Of a stretch of DNA of 64,000 nucleotides, positions 36,156 to 44,779 are shown piece by piece. A model generated the notes under the pieces. The model was not told where the DNA came from and ran no database searches. It was given only the letters and a program-made list of their open reading frames with translations. Both the position numbers and the translations under genes were made by a program. Origin of the DNA: Flavobacteriales bacterium (lineage in GTDB: Bacteria > Bacteroidota > Bacteroidia > Flavobacteriales_F > PHOS-HE28); the NCBI GenBank assembly GCA_016703105.1, contig JADJCS010000004.1, positions 124,001 to 188,000 on the forward strand, in the 5' to 3' direction. Every line of letters begins with the position of its first letter. Position 1 is the stretch's first letter.

Positions 36156-36749
36156 TTGCGCCGCAGTGGCTCCATACCGCTTCAGGTCTTGTTCCTTTCG
36201 CTGGCGATAGGTTGCGGAGTTCCGGACAAGCCATTGCAAGGATTGTTGGAGAGCTCGTTCGAACCGGTCCGTGGAGGCACGGGGATGGTGAATGATCTAC
36301 TGGGAGCGCGCGCTACCGTTCTTGTCACTCTCGATCCCGAATGCCCTTTCTGCCAGATGTACCTACCGCTGTTGGACAGCCTGGTGGCATTGCCCGCCTA
36401 CGGGGCGGTACGTATTGTCGCTGTCTTCGCCTCGCCCTACATCCCGCGTGATAGCGCGGCGAAGTTCATGCGTGCGAGCCCGGCAGCGTTCGACGGCATC
36501 ATGGATCCGGAGTTCGTGTTGTGCAAGGCGCTCGGTGCGCGCGTGACGCCGGAGGTCTTCGTTTTGGATGCCGAAGGCGAATTGGTCTACCATGGCGCGA
36601 TCGATGACCGCGCGCTGCGGGCCGGGAAAAAGCGCATCCAAGCCACGCGACACTATCTCAGCGATGCGCTGGATGCCGTGCTGCGCGGCGACCGACCGGT
36701 GGAGAATGAAGTGACCGCGGTGGGCTGCATCCTGGAGTATGATCCATGA
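36156..36749 (+). CDS. Redoxin-domain lipoprotein with TTG start
   Basis: A 197-residue thioredoxin-fold lipoprotein. The TTG at 36156 gives MRRSGSIPLQVLFLSLAIGC, a good lipoprotein signal with Cys at residue 20, and sits 4 nt after a TACTTTCG box; the frame upstream is open but has no such features. The redox motif is CPFC in TLDPECPFCQMYLP. The end (TPEVFVLDAEGELVYHGAIDDRALRAGKKRIQATRHYLSDALDAVLRG) matches redoxins that are linked or fused to cytochrome c/copper monooxygenase-like proteins. The next gene encodes exactly such a protein. Confidence 0.82.
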   Translation: MRRSGSIPLQVLFLSLAIGCGVPDKPLQGLLESSFEPVRGGTGMVNDLLGARATVLVTLDPECPFCQMYLPLLDSLVALPAYGAVRIVAVFASPYIPRDSAAKFMRASPAAFDGIMDPEFVLCKALGARVTPEVFVLDAEGELVYHGAIDDRALRAGKKRIQATRHYLSDALDAVLRGDRPVENEVTAVGCILEYDP

Positions 36750-36817
36750 ATCTGCGGGTGTGTGCCTGGATGCCGTGCATCTTTGACCGTTGATCTGCGG
36801 GGATCGAGTTAGAGAGC

Positions 36818-38287
36818 ATGGAACCCACCCCAACCCTCGCGAGGCTCTGCGAAGCGATCTTTCCGCAGCGATCGAGCGATCGATCGCCAGGAGGGGAGCT
36901 GATCCGTTCCAGCTTCTCGTTTCTAGTGGCTTGCATCGTCCTCCTCTTTGGTTGTAGCGAGACCGCCCGTGAAGAAGAGCAGGATGGGATCGACCTTCCC
37001 GACACGGTCACGTTCGCCGAACACATCGCGCCGTTACTAGGGGAGAACTGCACGCCTTGCCATCGCCCCGGGCAAGCGGGCCCATTCTCTTTGATCACCT
37101 ACCAGGATGCACGGCGCAAGGCGAAGACCATCCGCTTGGTCACAGGCAAGCGGTACATGCCGCCATGGCCTGCCGATACTTCCTACAGCCGCTTTCTCGG
37201 TGAGCGTGTATTGAGCGAAAGACAGATCGCGCTGATCGCGAAATGGGTAGATCAGGGAACGCTTTCCGGGGATACGCTCACGTTACCGGTCCCGCCCGCG
37301 TTCAGTGGCACCTCCTTGCTCGGTGAGCCCGACGCGGTGGTGTGGTTGCCGGACACCTTCCACGTGCCAGGGGATGGCCGTGATCACTTCATGATCGCGA
37401 AGGCCCCGTTCGAATTGGAACGCGACACCTTCTTACGCGCCATCGAGTTCGTTCCAGGCAACCGTCGCCTGGTGCATCACATGAACGGAGCGATGGTGAA
37501 CTATACTGACGGTGCGAAACGCGATGTGTTCGCGAGCCAGGTGAGCTACGTGAACGCCGAGATCGCCTCAGGCCCTGCGGCCTTCAAAACGCTCGCCTTG
37601 GAGAACGACGATGGCTCCTGGCCCGCGCTGGTTCCTTCCGCGGTGAACTATCTGCCCGGCATGGCGCCGGTGTTGCCGCCAGCGGGGATCGGCGGTCTCT
37701 TCGTGAAGAAGAAGGGCGCCTTCCTGCTGAACTCGTTGCACTACGGTCCTTCTTCGCGGGACACCATGGATCGCTCGCGTTTCAACCTCTGGTTCGCCTC
37801 GCAGCCGCCCTCGCGCCCGTTGCAGGAGATCTCCATGGGTAGCAACCATACGCCCATCGAACCGCCGCTTCATCTTGGACCTGGTGAGGTGAGGACTTTT
37901 GGCACGAGCTATACGCTCACGCAGGATATCAGCGTGCTCACCGTGAACCCGCACATGCATTTGCTCGGCAAGCAGTTCGTGGCCTTTGCGATCGCTCCTT
38001 CTGGGGATACGATCCCGCTCGTGCGCATCAACGACTGGGATTTCCGCTGGCAGTATGCCTACACGTTCCCCAAGCTTCTCCCGCTCACGAAAGGGACGGC
38101 GGTGCATGTCACCGGCACTTTCGACAACACCGCGGCCAATCCGAACCAGCCCTTCGATCCGCCGCGCGACGTGACAGGCACAGACAGCCGCTTCATGCGA
38201 ACCACGGACGAGATGTTCCAGTTCTTCATCACGTACATCGATCACCGACCGGGCGATGAGCACATCTCCCTCTCCACTGATCACTGA
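36818..38287 (+). CDS. Cytochrome c plus copper monooxygenase-like lipoprotein
   Basis: This 489-residue protein carries a late lipobox (LLFGC, near residue 46). A cytochrome c-type segment follows with CTPCH (about 77-81) and MPPWP about 40 residues on as the distal-ligand region. The large C-terminal part resembles the two-domain ascorbate-dependent copper monooxygenase fold, with HHMNGAM and NPHMHLLGK as candidate copper-ligand His motifs. The first about 28 residues are encoded by an interspersed repeat (compare 61580-61640), so the true start is uncertain; a GTG at 36926 gives a very short signal. A CATCTTTG box lies at 36778-36785. Confidence 0.78.
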   Translation: MEPTPTLARLCEAIFPQRSSDRSPGGELIRSSFSFLVACIVLLFGCSETAREEEQDGIDLPDTVTFAEHIAPLLGENCTPCHRPGQAGPFSLITYQDARRKAKTIRLVTGKRYMPPWPADTSYSRFLGERVLSERQIALIAKWVDQGTLSGDTLTLPVPPAFSGTSLLGEPDAVVWLPDTFHVPGDGRDHFMIAKAPFELERDTFLRAIEFVPGNRRLVHHMNGAMVNYTDGAKRDVFASQVSYVNAEIASGPAAFKTLALENDDGSWPALVPSAVNYLPGMAPVLPPAGIGGLFVKKKGAFLLNSLHYGPSSRDTMDRSRFNLWFASQPPSRPLQEISMGSNHTPIEPPLHLGPGEVRTFGTSYTLTQDISVLTVNPHMHLLGKQFVAFAIAPSGDTIPLVRINDWDFRWQYAYTFPKLLPLTKGTAVHVTGTFDNTAANPNQPFDPPRDVTGTDSRFMRTTDEMFQFFITYIDHRPGDEHISLSTDH

Positions 38288-38289
38288 GC

Positions 38290-40608
38290 CTACTCCTTCG
38301 TAAAGCGCGCGCTCACGAGCCGGCCATCCTGGCCTTGCAGCGTGAGCACGAACGCTCCGGCGGCAAGGTGGTGCGTGCTGAACTGAAGTTGTCCTTCGCG
38401 TACCGGCGGCAATGCCATGCCGAAGCGTCGTCCATCCACACCGGTGGCCCAGGCGCTCGTTGCCTTGAAGCCCGCGGGCGGTACAGCGGTCAAGATGTTC
38501 TTCACCGGCACTGGGAACACCTTGAGATGCTCGCGACGAACGACAGGTCGCATGCCCGTATCATCGGTTACGACAACGGTGGCATCCGCGGTATGGATCG
38601 GCGTATTGAAGTCGAAGTAGATGTCCGCGGCGTTGCTGATCACCTGTCCGATGGTGAGTGGGGCGTGCGGCCGGATACGGAAACTCACCATGCCGTGGCT
38701 TGCCGGTTCATTGGTATTGCTGTCCGGGAGCAGGATGTTCGCGAAGGTGAATGTGAGTATACCGTTGCCAGTGAGGGAGTAAGTGTAGGCGTGGGAGCTG
38801 GGACCAGCCTCGAAGGTCGATGCGGAGAGATCCAAGGGCAGGGTGTCACGCACCACCACGGTGAACGCCGTGTCTGTGCCGGTGTTCTGGAATCGGATGG
38901 TGTAGAAAAGCACCGAATCGTTGTCGATGTGGTAGAAGTCCGCAGGGGACACGATCTTGTCGTTCGGATCGTAGGCGCCCATGATCACCTGATCGAGGGT
39001 GAACGTGTTGTTCGCGAGCGAAACCTCCGTGCTATCCTGTGTTACGGATATTATCGCGGAGATAGGTGTGCCCAGCGCCAGACCGACCGGCACGTTCAAT
39101 TGCACACTGATACCGAACGCATTGAACCCGGGCAAGCCTGGCTGTGCCGACCACGATACCGTATTGCCGACGACGCTCGTAGGCGCGGGTGTCGCGTTCA
39201 CAAAGGTCAGCGCGGGATCGAAGGTCATGGTGATATCCAGGTCTCCGGAGGCCAGCCCACCTTCGTTCCCGATGAAGGCATCGTAAGAGAAGTCGAAGCC
39301 CGGCCGTGCCCGGCCGCTCGCCATCATCACATCCAGATCAAGCTGCGCGAGTTCCACCGCTTCTCCGAGGGACATGGTCCAGGTCTTCAGGGAATCGATC
39401 GCCACGGCGATGGAGTCGTCAGGGGCTTGGGGGCTCGAAGCATAGGTGGTAGTGGTCGAGGAACTGTATTGGCAATCCAGATCGGAAGGTTCCGGGGCGA
39501 TCACCAACTTGGGCTGCATCGAGATGGGGTCCCCTTCGGTGAGCGCGATCAGCAGCGTGTCGTTCTTGATCGCCACCACGTTCGCTCCTGTCACCGGCAC
39601 GGTGCTCGTCCATTTCAACAGTGGTGTCCCGTCCGCCGCCAACCAGAAGTTCGGTCCGGCGTGGCGGGAGGCCAGGATCAATTCCCCGTTCGCGAGCTCG
39701 AACACGGATGACCCGGCGGTGGTAAAGTTGTCGTAACGCCTACCCCAATCCAACGTACCATCGCTCTGAAGGGACATGGTGAACGGCTCGCCGAGCGCTT
39801 GATAGCCGAAGCCGAAGAACCCACCTATTTGGTAACCCCCATTGTTCTTCTTCGAAATGTAGAGTGGGCTCGAGGCGCCGGTGTCGTAGTTGTAGGCCCA
39901 GAGCACATTACCGTTCGCATCGGTGCGGACCACGAAGGGCTCATATCCACAGCGGCCTGCGAAACAGAAGGATCCATCGGCTTCGGCCAGGATCGCACCA
40001 CCTCCTGTTTGCGCGCCGGAGTAGAATGTTCCAAATTCCCCGGAATAACGTTTGTGCCAGAGCGGGAGGCCGGTATCATCCAAACGGACCGCGCTCAAGC
40101 CATTGCTGCGTGAAAGCAGCATGATGTAGCCACCGGTGGGCACCGTAGCGATCGTGGAGGTCTCTGACTTATCGAACGTGGATGCGTTCGACTTCATGTA
40201 ATACCTCGCCCAGGAAACCTCGCCGAGGTCGGTGAGCTTCACCGCGAAATAATTCGGGTAGTACATGGTGTAAGTGGCGTCGTTGTAAACGCGGGTGTAG
40301 CCGAACACCAGCATGCCGCCGTCAGCCGTGCTCACCACCTTGCGCGTGCTCAAATGGATCAAGGGGTTGGTGGTGGCCAGGCGCTTGGTCCAGATCACCT
40401 GGCCTTGAGGATCGAGCCGGACGGCGAGCACATCGCCCACGTCCACACCTTGCTCCAGCGCTCCGACCATTCCGCCATCGGGCCGCACGTCAATGGACTT
40501 CCAACCCGCATTGATGTTCGGGATAAATCCGCAATCGGTCACGCTGCAGTTCTGCGCGGTGCTGGCGAGCGCGAGGCAGGAGAGGAGGAAGGTGGCGAGG
40601 TGTTTCAT
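38290..40608 (-). CDS. T9SS-sorted protein with YDPNDK-type domain (DUF7619-like)
   Basis: A 772-residue secreted protein. A signal peptide (MKHLATFLLSCLALASTAQ) is followed by a beta-propeller-like region of about 350 residues with repeated single-copy motifs (GGMLVFGYTR, GGYIMLLSRS, GGYQIGGFFG, GELILASRH). A DUF11-like beta domain comes next, then the segment GAYDPNDKIVSPADF, YTIRFQNTGTDTAFTVVVRDTL and NAADIYFDFNTPIHT that marks a common Bacteroidota T9SS passenger domain. The end is a type A sorting domain (VFPVPVKNILTAV start). I chose the ATG at 40608 for the signal peptide. Ligand unknown. Confidence 0.85.
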   Translation of the reverse strand: MKHLATFLLSCLALASTAQNCSVTDCGFIPNINAGWKSIDVRPDGGMVGALEQGVDVGDVLAVRLDPQGQVIWTKRLATTNPLIHLSTRKVVSTADGGMLVFGYTRVYNDATYTMYYPNYFAVKLTDLGEVSWARYYMKSNASTFDKSETSTIATVPTGGYIMLLSRSNGLSAVRLDDTGLPLWHKRYSGEFGTFYSGAQTGGGAILAEADGSFCFAGRCGYEPFVVRTDANGNVLWAYNYDTGASSPLYISKKNNGGYQIGGFFGFGYQALGEPFTMSLQSDGTLDWGRRYDNFTTAGSSVFELANGELILASRHAGPNFWLAADGTPLLKWTSTVPVTGANVVAIKNDTLLIALTEGDPISMQPKLVIAPEPSDLDCQYSSSTTTTYASSPQAPDDSIAVAIDSLKTWTMSLGEAVELAQLDLDVMMASGRARPGFDFSYDAFIGNEGGLASGDLDITMTFDPALTFVNATPAPTSVVGNTVSWSAQPGLPGFNAFGISVQLNVPVGLALGTPISAIISVTQDSTEVSLANNTFTLDQVIMGAYDPNDKIVSPADFYHIDNDSVLFYTIRFQNTGTDTAFTVVVRDTLPLDLSASTFEAGPSSHAYTYSLTGNGILTFTFANILLPDSNTNEPASHGMVSFRIRPHAPLTIGQVISNAADIYFDFNTPIHTADATVVVTDDTGMRPVVRREHLKVFPVPVKNILTAVPPAGFKATSAWATGVDGRRFGMALPPVREGQLQFSTHHLAAGAFVLTLQGQDGRLVSARFTKE

Positions 40609-40729
40609 GGGACCCTGGAATGGACGGTCAACCTGTTGTAGTGCAGGATCAAACGTAGCCGGTGAGAACCTCGCCGATGTCCGGGAACAGGCCTGACTTA
40701 TCAACCGGATGCTCGATCAGCAGCACGCG

Positions 40730-41668
40730 CTAGCCTTGCGCCAGCGGATCGGGTTCCGTGATGGTGTCCGGATCGCGTCGGCGTTGCAGCCAGCCGTTCA
40801 CGAAAAGGCAGACAAGGATCAGCGCGATGCCGAGGTAACTGCCGGTACGCATGCGTTCCTCTTCACCCCAGATGAGCAGCGCAATGAGGATGGTGTACAC
40901 CGGTTCCAGGTTCACCGCGAGCATCACGGTGAAGGGTGTGAGCTGGCGCATCACGGCAATGCCAGCGGCGAAGGCGAAGCTGGTGCAGACCAGGCCGAGG
41001 AGCAGTTGATAGATGATATCGCTCGTAGGCATTTCCCACAACGGTGGTGGTAGGCGGTGTTGCCAGGCGAGCCAGATCCCGACGATCACCAGCGCGCTCA
41101 CCATTTCGTAGAAGCCGATGCGCAATGCGCTGTCCCGTTTCACCAGCACGCCATTGATCACATTGAACCACGCGCTGAGCAATGCGCTCAACACGCTCAC
41201 CGCGATGCCCAACCGGAATTCCGTCTCCAAGCCGAAGATGAGGAGCAGAGCAGCGATCACGATCAGGCCGAGCACCACTTCGTAGGTGCGGATGCGGCGC
41301 TTGAACCAGAAGGGTTCCAGCAGGGCGGTGAACACCGTGCTCGTGCTCAAACAGCCTGCCGCGATGCTCGCGGTGCTGAGCTTGATGGCGCCGTAGAACG
41401 TGATCCAGTGCGCGCAGATCACGATGCCCACGAGCAGGTAATTCTTCAGATCCGGTGTGCGGGGCGAAAGGGAGGTCTTCATCCACCACCCTGCGGCCGC
41501 AATGCCTCCGAGCGCAATGGCGCAACGCACATACGTGAGCTGGTCCGCAGGTTGCTGGATCAATTTGCCCAGGATCCCGGTGAAGCCCCAGACGAACACG
41601 GTGATGTGCAGCAGGATCAGCGCCTGACGTCGGGCCGCAGGCATCGTTCCCTCAGGCCTCGTGCTCAT
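40730..41668 (-). CDS. EamA/DMT family transporter
   Basis: A 312-residue inner-membrane protein with ten hydrophobic segments and the two EamA repeats (HITVFVWGFTGILGKLIQQPADQLTYVRCAIA in the first; LLGLVCTSFAFAAGIAVMRQLTPFTVMLAVNLEPVYTILIALLIWGE in the second). Such proteins export amino acids, nucleosides or other small metabolites; the substrate is unknown. The ATG at 41668 overlaps the DUF502 gene by 17 bp; an ATG at 41644 is an equally good start. Confidence 0.9.
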   Translation of the reverse strand: MSTRPEGTMPAARRQALILLHITVFVWGFTGILGKLIQQPADQLTYVRCAIALGGIAAAGWWMKTSLSPRTPDLKNYLLVGIVICAHWITFYGAIKLSTASIAAGCLSTSTVFTALLEPFWFKRRIRTYEVVLGLIVIAALLLIFGLETEFRLGIAVSVLSALLSAWFNVINGVLVKRDSALRIGFYEMVSALVIVGIWLAWQHRLPPPLWEMPTSDIIYQLLLGLVCTSFAFAAGIAVMRQLTPFTVMLAVNLEPVYTILIALLIWGEEERMRTGSYLGIALILVCLFVNGWLQRRRDPDTITEPDPLAQG

Positions 41669-42233
41669 CGTCCACCATGGAGACGCCGCCGCTCACAGCG
41701 AACTTCATCACGTCCGCAGCGCGCGCGTCCAGCGGTGTTACGTTCTCGATCGGCACAATGGCGAGGTTGCCGCTCCAGTTGAACGCGTGCGGCATGTACA
41801 CGGCCACTTTGCCGCTGGTCACACCCAAGTGGGAGAGATCATCCTGTGTGATGAAGCCGATCTTCTCGAAGTCCATGTCCTTGCCCAACCGCACGAGCAC
41901 TGGCCGATCGAACTTCCGCTTGTTGCCCACGACGGCCTCCATCAAGTCCTTGATCGCGCCATAGAACGTTTTGAGAAATGGGATCCGTTGCAGGATCTCC
42001 TCACCCAGTTCGGCCAATGGGTGGAAGAGGATGGTGCTGCCCAACCAGCCGGTCACCGTGATGATGCCGAAGAGGATCAGCAAGCCCAGCCCGGGGATCT
42101 CGGTCTTAACAATACCATCGAGGAATGTCAACGATTGCCAGACCGCCCAGAGGATGATGGTGATGGGCACGAGCAACAGCAGGCCGCGCAGGAAGTAGCC
42201 CAGGAGACTGCGCCAGAAACGGGGGAGGGGCAT
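41652..42233 (-). CDS. DUF502 family membrane protein
   Basis: A 193-residue protein with two membrane segments (about 11-33 and 49-70) and a soluble tail. It matches DUF502: GYFLRGLLLLVPITIILWAVW, PGLGLLILFGIITVTGWLGS, IPFLKTFYGAIKDLMEAV, FITQDDLSHLG. The family is widespread and of unknown function. The ATG lies 4 nt after a TACCTTCG box, so this gene probably begins a leaderless transcript running into the EamA gene. Confidence 0.9.
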   Translation of the reverse strand: MPLPRFWRSLLGYFLRGLLLLVPITIILWAVWQSLTFLDGIVKTEIPGLGLLILFGIITVTGWLGSTILFHPLAELGEEILQRIPFLKTFYGAIKDLMEAVVGNKRKFDRPVLVRLGKDMDFEKIGFITQDDLSHLGVTSGKVAVYMPHAFNWSGNLAIVPIENVTPLDARAADVMKFAVSGGVSMVDDEHEA

Positions 42234-42237
42234 GCGG

Positions 42238-42245
42238 CGAAGGTA
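42238..42245 (-). promoter_or_regulatory. -7 promoter box fused to DUF502 start
   Basis: TACCTTCG lies 4 nt upstream of the ATG at 42233. Confidence 0.6.
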
Positions 42246-42273
42246 AACGCCAGGGGGACAGGGGCAGTTGGTA

Positions 42274-42317
42274 GGGGCAGGCGCAGGCGCAAGCCGACGT
42301 GTACTTGCGCCTGCCCC
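42274..42317. repeat. Palindromic repeat, CTTGCGCCTGCCCC type, copy 1
   Basis: Arms GGGGCAGGCGCA(GGCGCA)AG and CTTGCGCCTGCCCC flank a 10-nt loop. The right arm is identical over 14 nt to the palindrome at 44719-44779. It lies between the yjbR-like gene and the DUF502 promoter and may end the former transcript. Confidence 0.7.
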
Positions 42318-42328
42318 CGCTCCTGCGC

Positions 42329-42676
42329 CTATTTCAGACCGTCACGCAGCTTCTTCGGCAACGACGCGCGCACAAGATCATAGCTGTGGTCCGCCAGTTC
42401 AACGATCAGCTTCGCCGGAACGCTGCCATCCGTGATCACGGTGTTCCAATGCTGCTTGTTCATGTGGTAACCCGGCGTGATGCCGGGGTAGCGCTCGCGT
42501 AGATCGACCGCGCGCTCCGGATCGCACTTCAGGTTCACGCTGGCGAACGTATCGACGTCCATCAGTGCCCAGATCTTGCCCGCGACACGGAAGACCAATA
42601 CATCGGGCCCGAAAGGCAGATCCTCACTGAAGCCGGGCTTCTTCGCGCAATGCGCGCGGAACACTTCCAATACCAT
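42329..42676 (-). CDS. MmcQ/YjbR family DNA-binding-fold protein
   Basis: A 115-residue protein of the MmcQ/YjbR family: PFGPDVLVFRVAGKIWALMDVDTF, NLKCDPERAVDLRERYPGITPGYHMNKQHWNTVITDGSVP, LIVELADHSYDLVRASLPKKLRD. The fold is double-wing, suggesting DNA binding, but no function has been settled for the family. Length is typical. It stands alone, with palindromic repeats on both sides. Confidence 0.92.
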   Translation of the reverse strand: MVLEVFRAHCAKKPGFSEDLPFGPDVLVFRVAGKIWALMDVDTFASVNLKCDPERAVDLRERYPGITPGYHMNKQHWNTVITDGSVPAKLIVELADHSYDLVRASLPKKLRDGLK

Positions 42677-42730
42677 TTCGCAATAAAGGGGCTTTCAGAG
42701 ATGCGCCGCTATTTTTTCACAGGACGATAC

Positions 42731-42771
42731 GAAGAGGTCGTTGCGTAGCGGGGCTACGGAACGACCTCTTC
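42731..42771. repeat. Strong 41-bp stem-loop between genes
   Basis: Two 19-bp arms (GAAGAGGTCGTT..CGTAGC and its complement) with one mismatch surround a 3-nt loop. It lies between the ends of the cyclase gene and the start of the yjbR-like gene; termination or a repeat element are both possible. Confidence 0.75.
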
Positions 42772-42835
42772 GGAGAAGGCATGCGGAAAAAGAGCAAGCA
42801 GATCGGATGGCCCTTTGTTGCGAAACGGTATAGGG

Positions 42836-43600
42836 TCATGCGAGCAAGGCGTACAGCACGGGACGGCTTGGTGCGGCGTCGTTCATCAGGTGCGGCAGTT
42901 GCAGCTCCAGCAGGAAGTGCCCATCGGGCACGCTCTCGGGAACGAAGATCATTTCGCTGATCGTGCGTGTGGTATCCAGCGAAGCGGGGAAATCCCAGAA
43001 GGCGTGGTGCGCCGCCAGCACGCCGCCATCCTCCTCGCGGTCCACGCTGGGAAGGTCTACGAGCAGATGTCGCACCCCGATGCTGCGCAACCAGGCAGCG
43101 GCGGTGCTCTGCAGATAGGCGGCGTTCATGTTGCACCAATCGCGCGAACGCTTGTCCGTGCTATTGGGCAGGGTGCGGATCACGAGCGCTTCGCGCGGAC
43201 GTTCATCCAATGCACTACGCAACTGCTCCAGGGTGATCACCTGATCGGTGCGGCCATCGGGGGCACGGCGTTCTTCCGGGCGCACGCTCACCACTTCGGC
43301 GGTGAAGAAGTAGCGATCGAGCATGCCCCCCACGGGTGTGATCGCCGCATCGATATGGCCGACGCTCTCGGTGTGCGTGCCGTGGCCATGCGGATTGATG
43401 AAGAGGTTACGGAAGTTCACCGGAGCGCCTTCCTTCACAGCATACACCACCTCGCCGTTGCGCACCGGTTCCATGCGTACGGGATCCACGTACCAGGCGC
43501 GTACCTGATCGGGCCCGTTGTGCAGCGGGATGCTCAGATCGATGGGCTTGGCCAGATCGACCTTGAAGCGACGTCCGTGGTGCTCGATCTCCGCGATCAT
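42836..43600 (-). CDS. Cyclase/kynurenine formamidase-like family protein
   Basis: A 254-residue metal-dependent hydrolase of the cyclase superfamily (PF04199 type). The family metal motif is HGHGTHTESVGH (about 71-82), the usual HxGTHxD with Glu in place of Asp. PIDLSIPLHNGPDQVRAWY at the start and HLLVDLPSVDREEDGGVLAAHHAFW near the end are also typical. The substrate is unknown; formamidase is one option. It is coupled to hemW by a 4-bp ATGA overlap. Confidence 0.85.
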   Translation of the reverse strand: MIAEIEHHGRRFKVDLAKPIDLSIPLHNGPDQVRAWYVDPVRMEPVRNGEVVYAVKEGAPVNFRNLFINPHGHGTHTESVGHIDAAITPVGGMLDRYFFTAEVVSVRPEERRAPDGRTDQVITLEQLRSALDERPREALVIRTLPNSTDKRSRDWCNMNAAYLQSTAAAWLRSIGVRHLLVDLPSVDREEDGGVLAAHHAFWDFPASLDTTRTISEMIFVPESVPDGHFLLELQLPHLMNDAAPSRPVLYALLA

Positions 43601-44712
43601 TCGGTGACGAAGAGGTCCATCGCGATGCGGTCCGCGAAGTGGCGCCCTCGTTCGGTCAAAACTAATCGCGCACCATGGCGCTCCAGCATCCCTCGATCGT
43701 GGTAACTAACGATCGTGCGCTCATTCACCATGCGCACATCCAAGGGTAACGCATCGAGGTCCACGCCCCACTGGGTGCGGAGACCGGTAAGAAGCAACTC
43801 GTTGGTGCGCTGGCTCGGTGTGAGCGTTTCCATTTCGCTGAAGGCTGTTCCTCCTTCGACAGAAACCAAGTAGCGCTGGTTGTTGGACACGTTCCATCGG
43901 CGAGCGCTGCCATTGAAGCTGTGCGCCGAAGGGCCGATACCGAGATAGGGGGTGCCGTTCCAGTAGCTCGTGTTGTGCCGGCTGAAATGGCCTTCACGGC
44001 CGAAGTTGCTGATCTCGTAATGCGTGAGACTCGCCCTCTTCATGCGCTCCATCAGCCGATCGAACTGCGCGGATTGGGCTTCGTCATCTCCGGGTACGAT
44101 CAAGCCCTGCTTCACCTGGTGCGCCAGCGCGGTGCGCGGTTCCACAGTGAGGCCGTAAGCGCTGAGATGTGGCATGCCATGATCCAAAGCGATGGAGAGT
44201 TGCTCATCCCATTCGGCCAGCGTCATTTCTGGCAAGCCATAGATCAGATCGATCGTCCAGCTGGCGAATCCGGCACGTGCAATGGCGGCGATGCTCTCCA
44301 AGGCTTGCGTCGCGGTATGTGCGCGGCCCATCCACTTCAAACGATCCTCCCGAAAGCTCTGAGTACCCAGGCTGATGCGCGTGATGCCCGCCGCTTTCCA
44401 CGCATCCAGACGTTCCGGTGTGATGTCGTCCGGGTTGGCCTCCAGCGTGATCTCCGCATCGACAACACGGAACAATGCGTGCGCCTGTTGGACGAACGTC
44501 GCGATGCGTGCCGGATCGATCAGGCTGGGCGTGCCACCGCCGAAGTAGATCGAGCTGACGCTATCTCCACCCAACTCACCAGCGCGTTCGCCGAGTTCCT
44601 TCGACATCGCATTCAGCACCCGGTCCTGCGCGCCCAGTGACGTGCTGAAATGGAAGTCGCAATACGTACAGGCTTTGCGGCAGAATGGGATATGGAAGTA
44701 GAGACCGCTCAT
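43597..44712 (-). CDS. hemW: Radical SAM heme chaperone HemW
   Basis: A 371-residue radical SAM protein related to coproporphyrinogen III dehydrogenase, thought to bind and deliver heme. The Fe-S ligands are in FCRKACTYCDF (C11, C15, C18). YFGGGTPSL, LEANPDD and LGTQSF follow in order, with the C-terminal HemW domain at about 290-371 (TNELLLTGLRTQWGVDL). Its ATG follows a palindromic repeat, and its end overlaps the cyclase gene start. Bacteroidota homologs have often been called HemN; the lack of HemN's N-terminal extension favours HemW. Confidence 0.93.
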   Translation of the reverse strand: MSGLYFHIPFCRKACTYCDFHFSTSLGAQDRVLNAMSKELGERAGELGGDSVSSIYFGGGTPSLIDPARIATFVQQAHALFRVVDAEITLEANPDDITPERLDAWKAAGITRISLGTQSFREDRLKWMGRAHTATQALESIAAIARAGFASWTIDLIYGLPEMTLAEWDEQLSIALDHGMPHLSAYGLTVEPRTALAHQVKQGLIVPGDDEAQSAQFDRLMERMKRASLTHYEISNFGREGHFSRHNTSYWNGTPYLGIGPSAHSFNGSARRWNVSNNQRYLVSVEGGTAFSEMETLTPSQRTNELLLTGLRTQWGVDLDALPLDVRMVNERTIVSYHDRGMLERHGARLVLTERGRHFADRIAMDLFVTE

Positions 44713-44718
44713 TGTGCG

Positions 44719-44779
44719 GGGGCAGGACCAGGGGCAGGAGCAAGAGAACGTTCCTTGCGCCTGCCCCTGCCCCTGCTCC
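44719..44779. repeat. Palindromic repeat, CTTGCGCCTGCCCC type, copy 2
   Basis: Two 26-nt arms rich in GGGGCAGG / CCTGCCCC flank a 9-nt loop. It touches the stop codon of the histidine kinase gene and ends 7 nt before the hemW start, so it can act as an attenuator or terminator between them. Confidence 0.72.
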
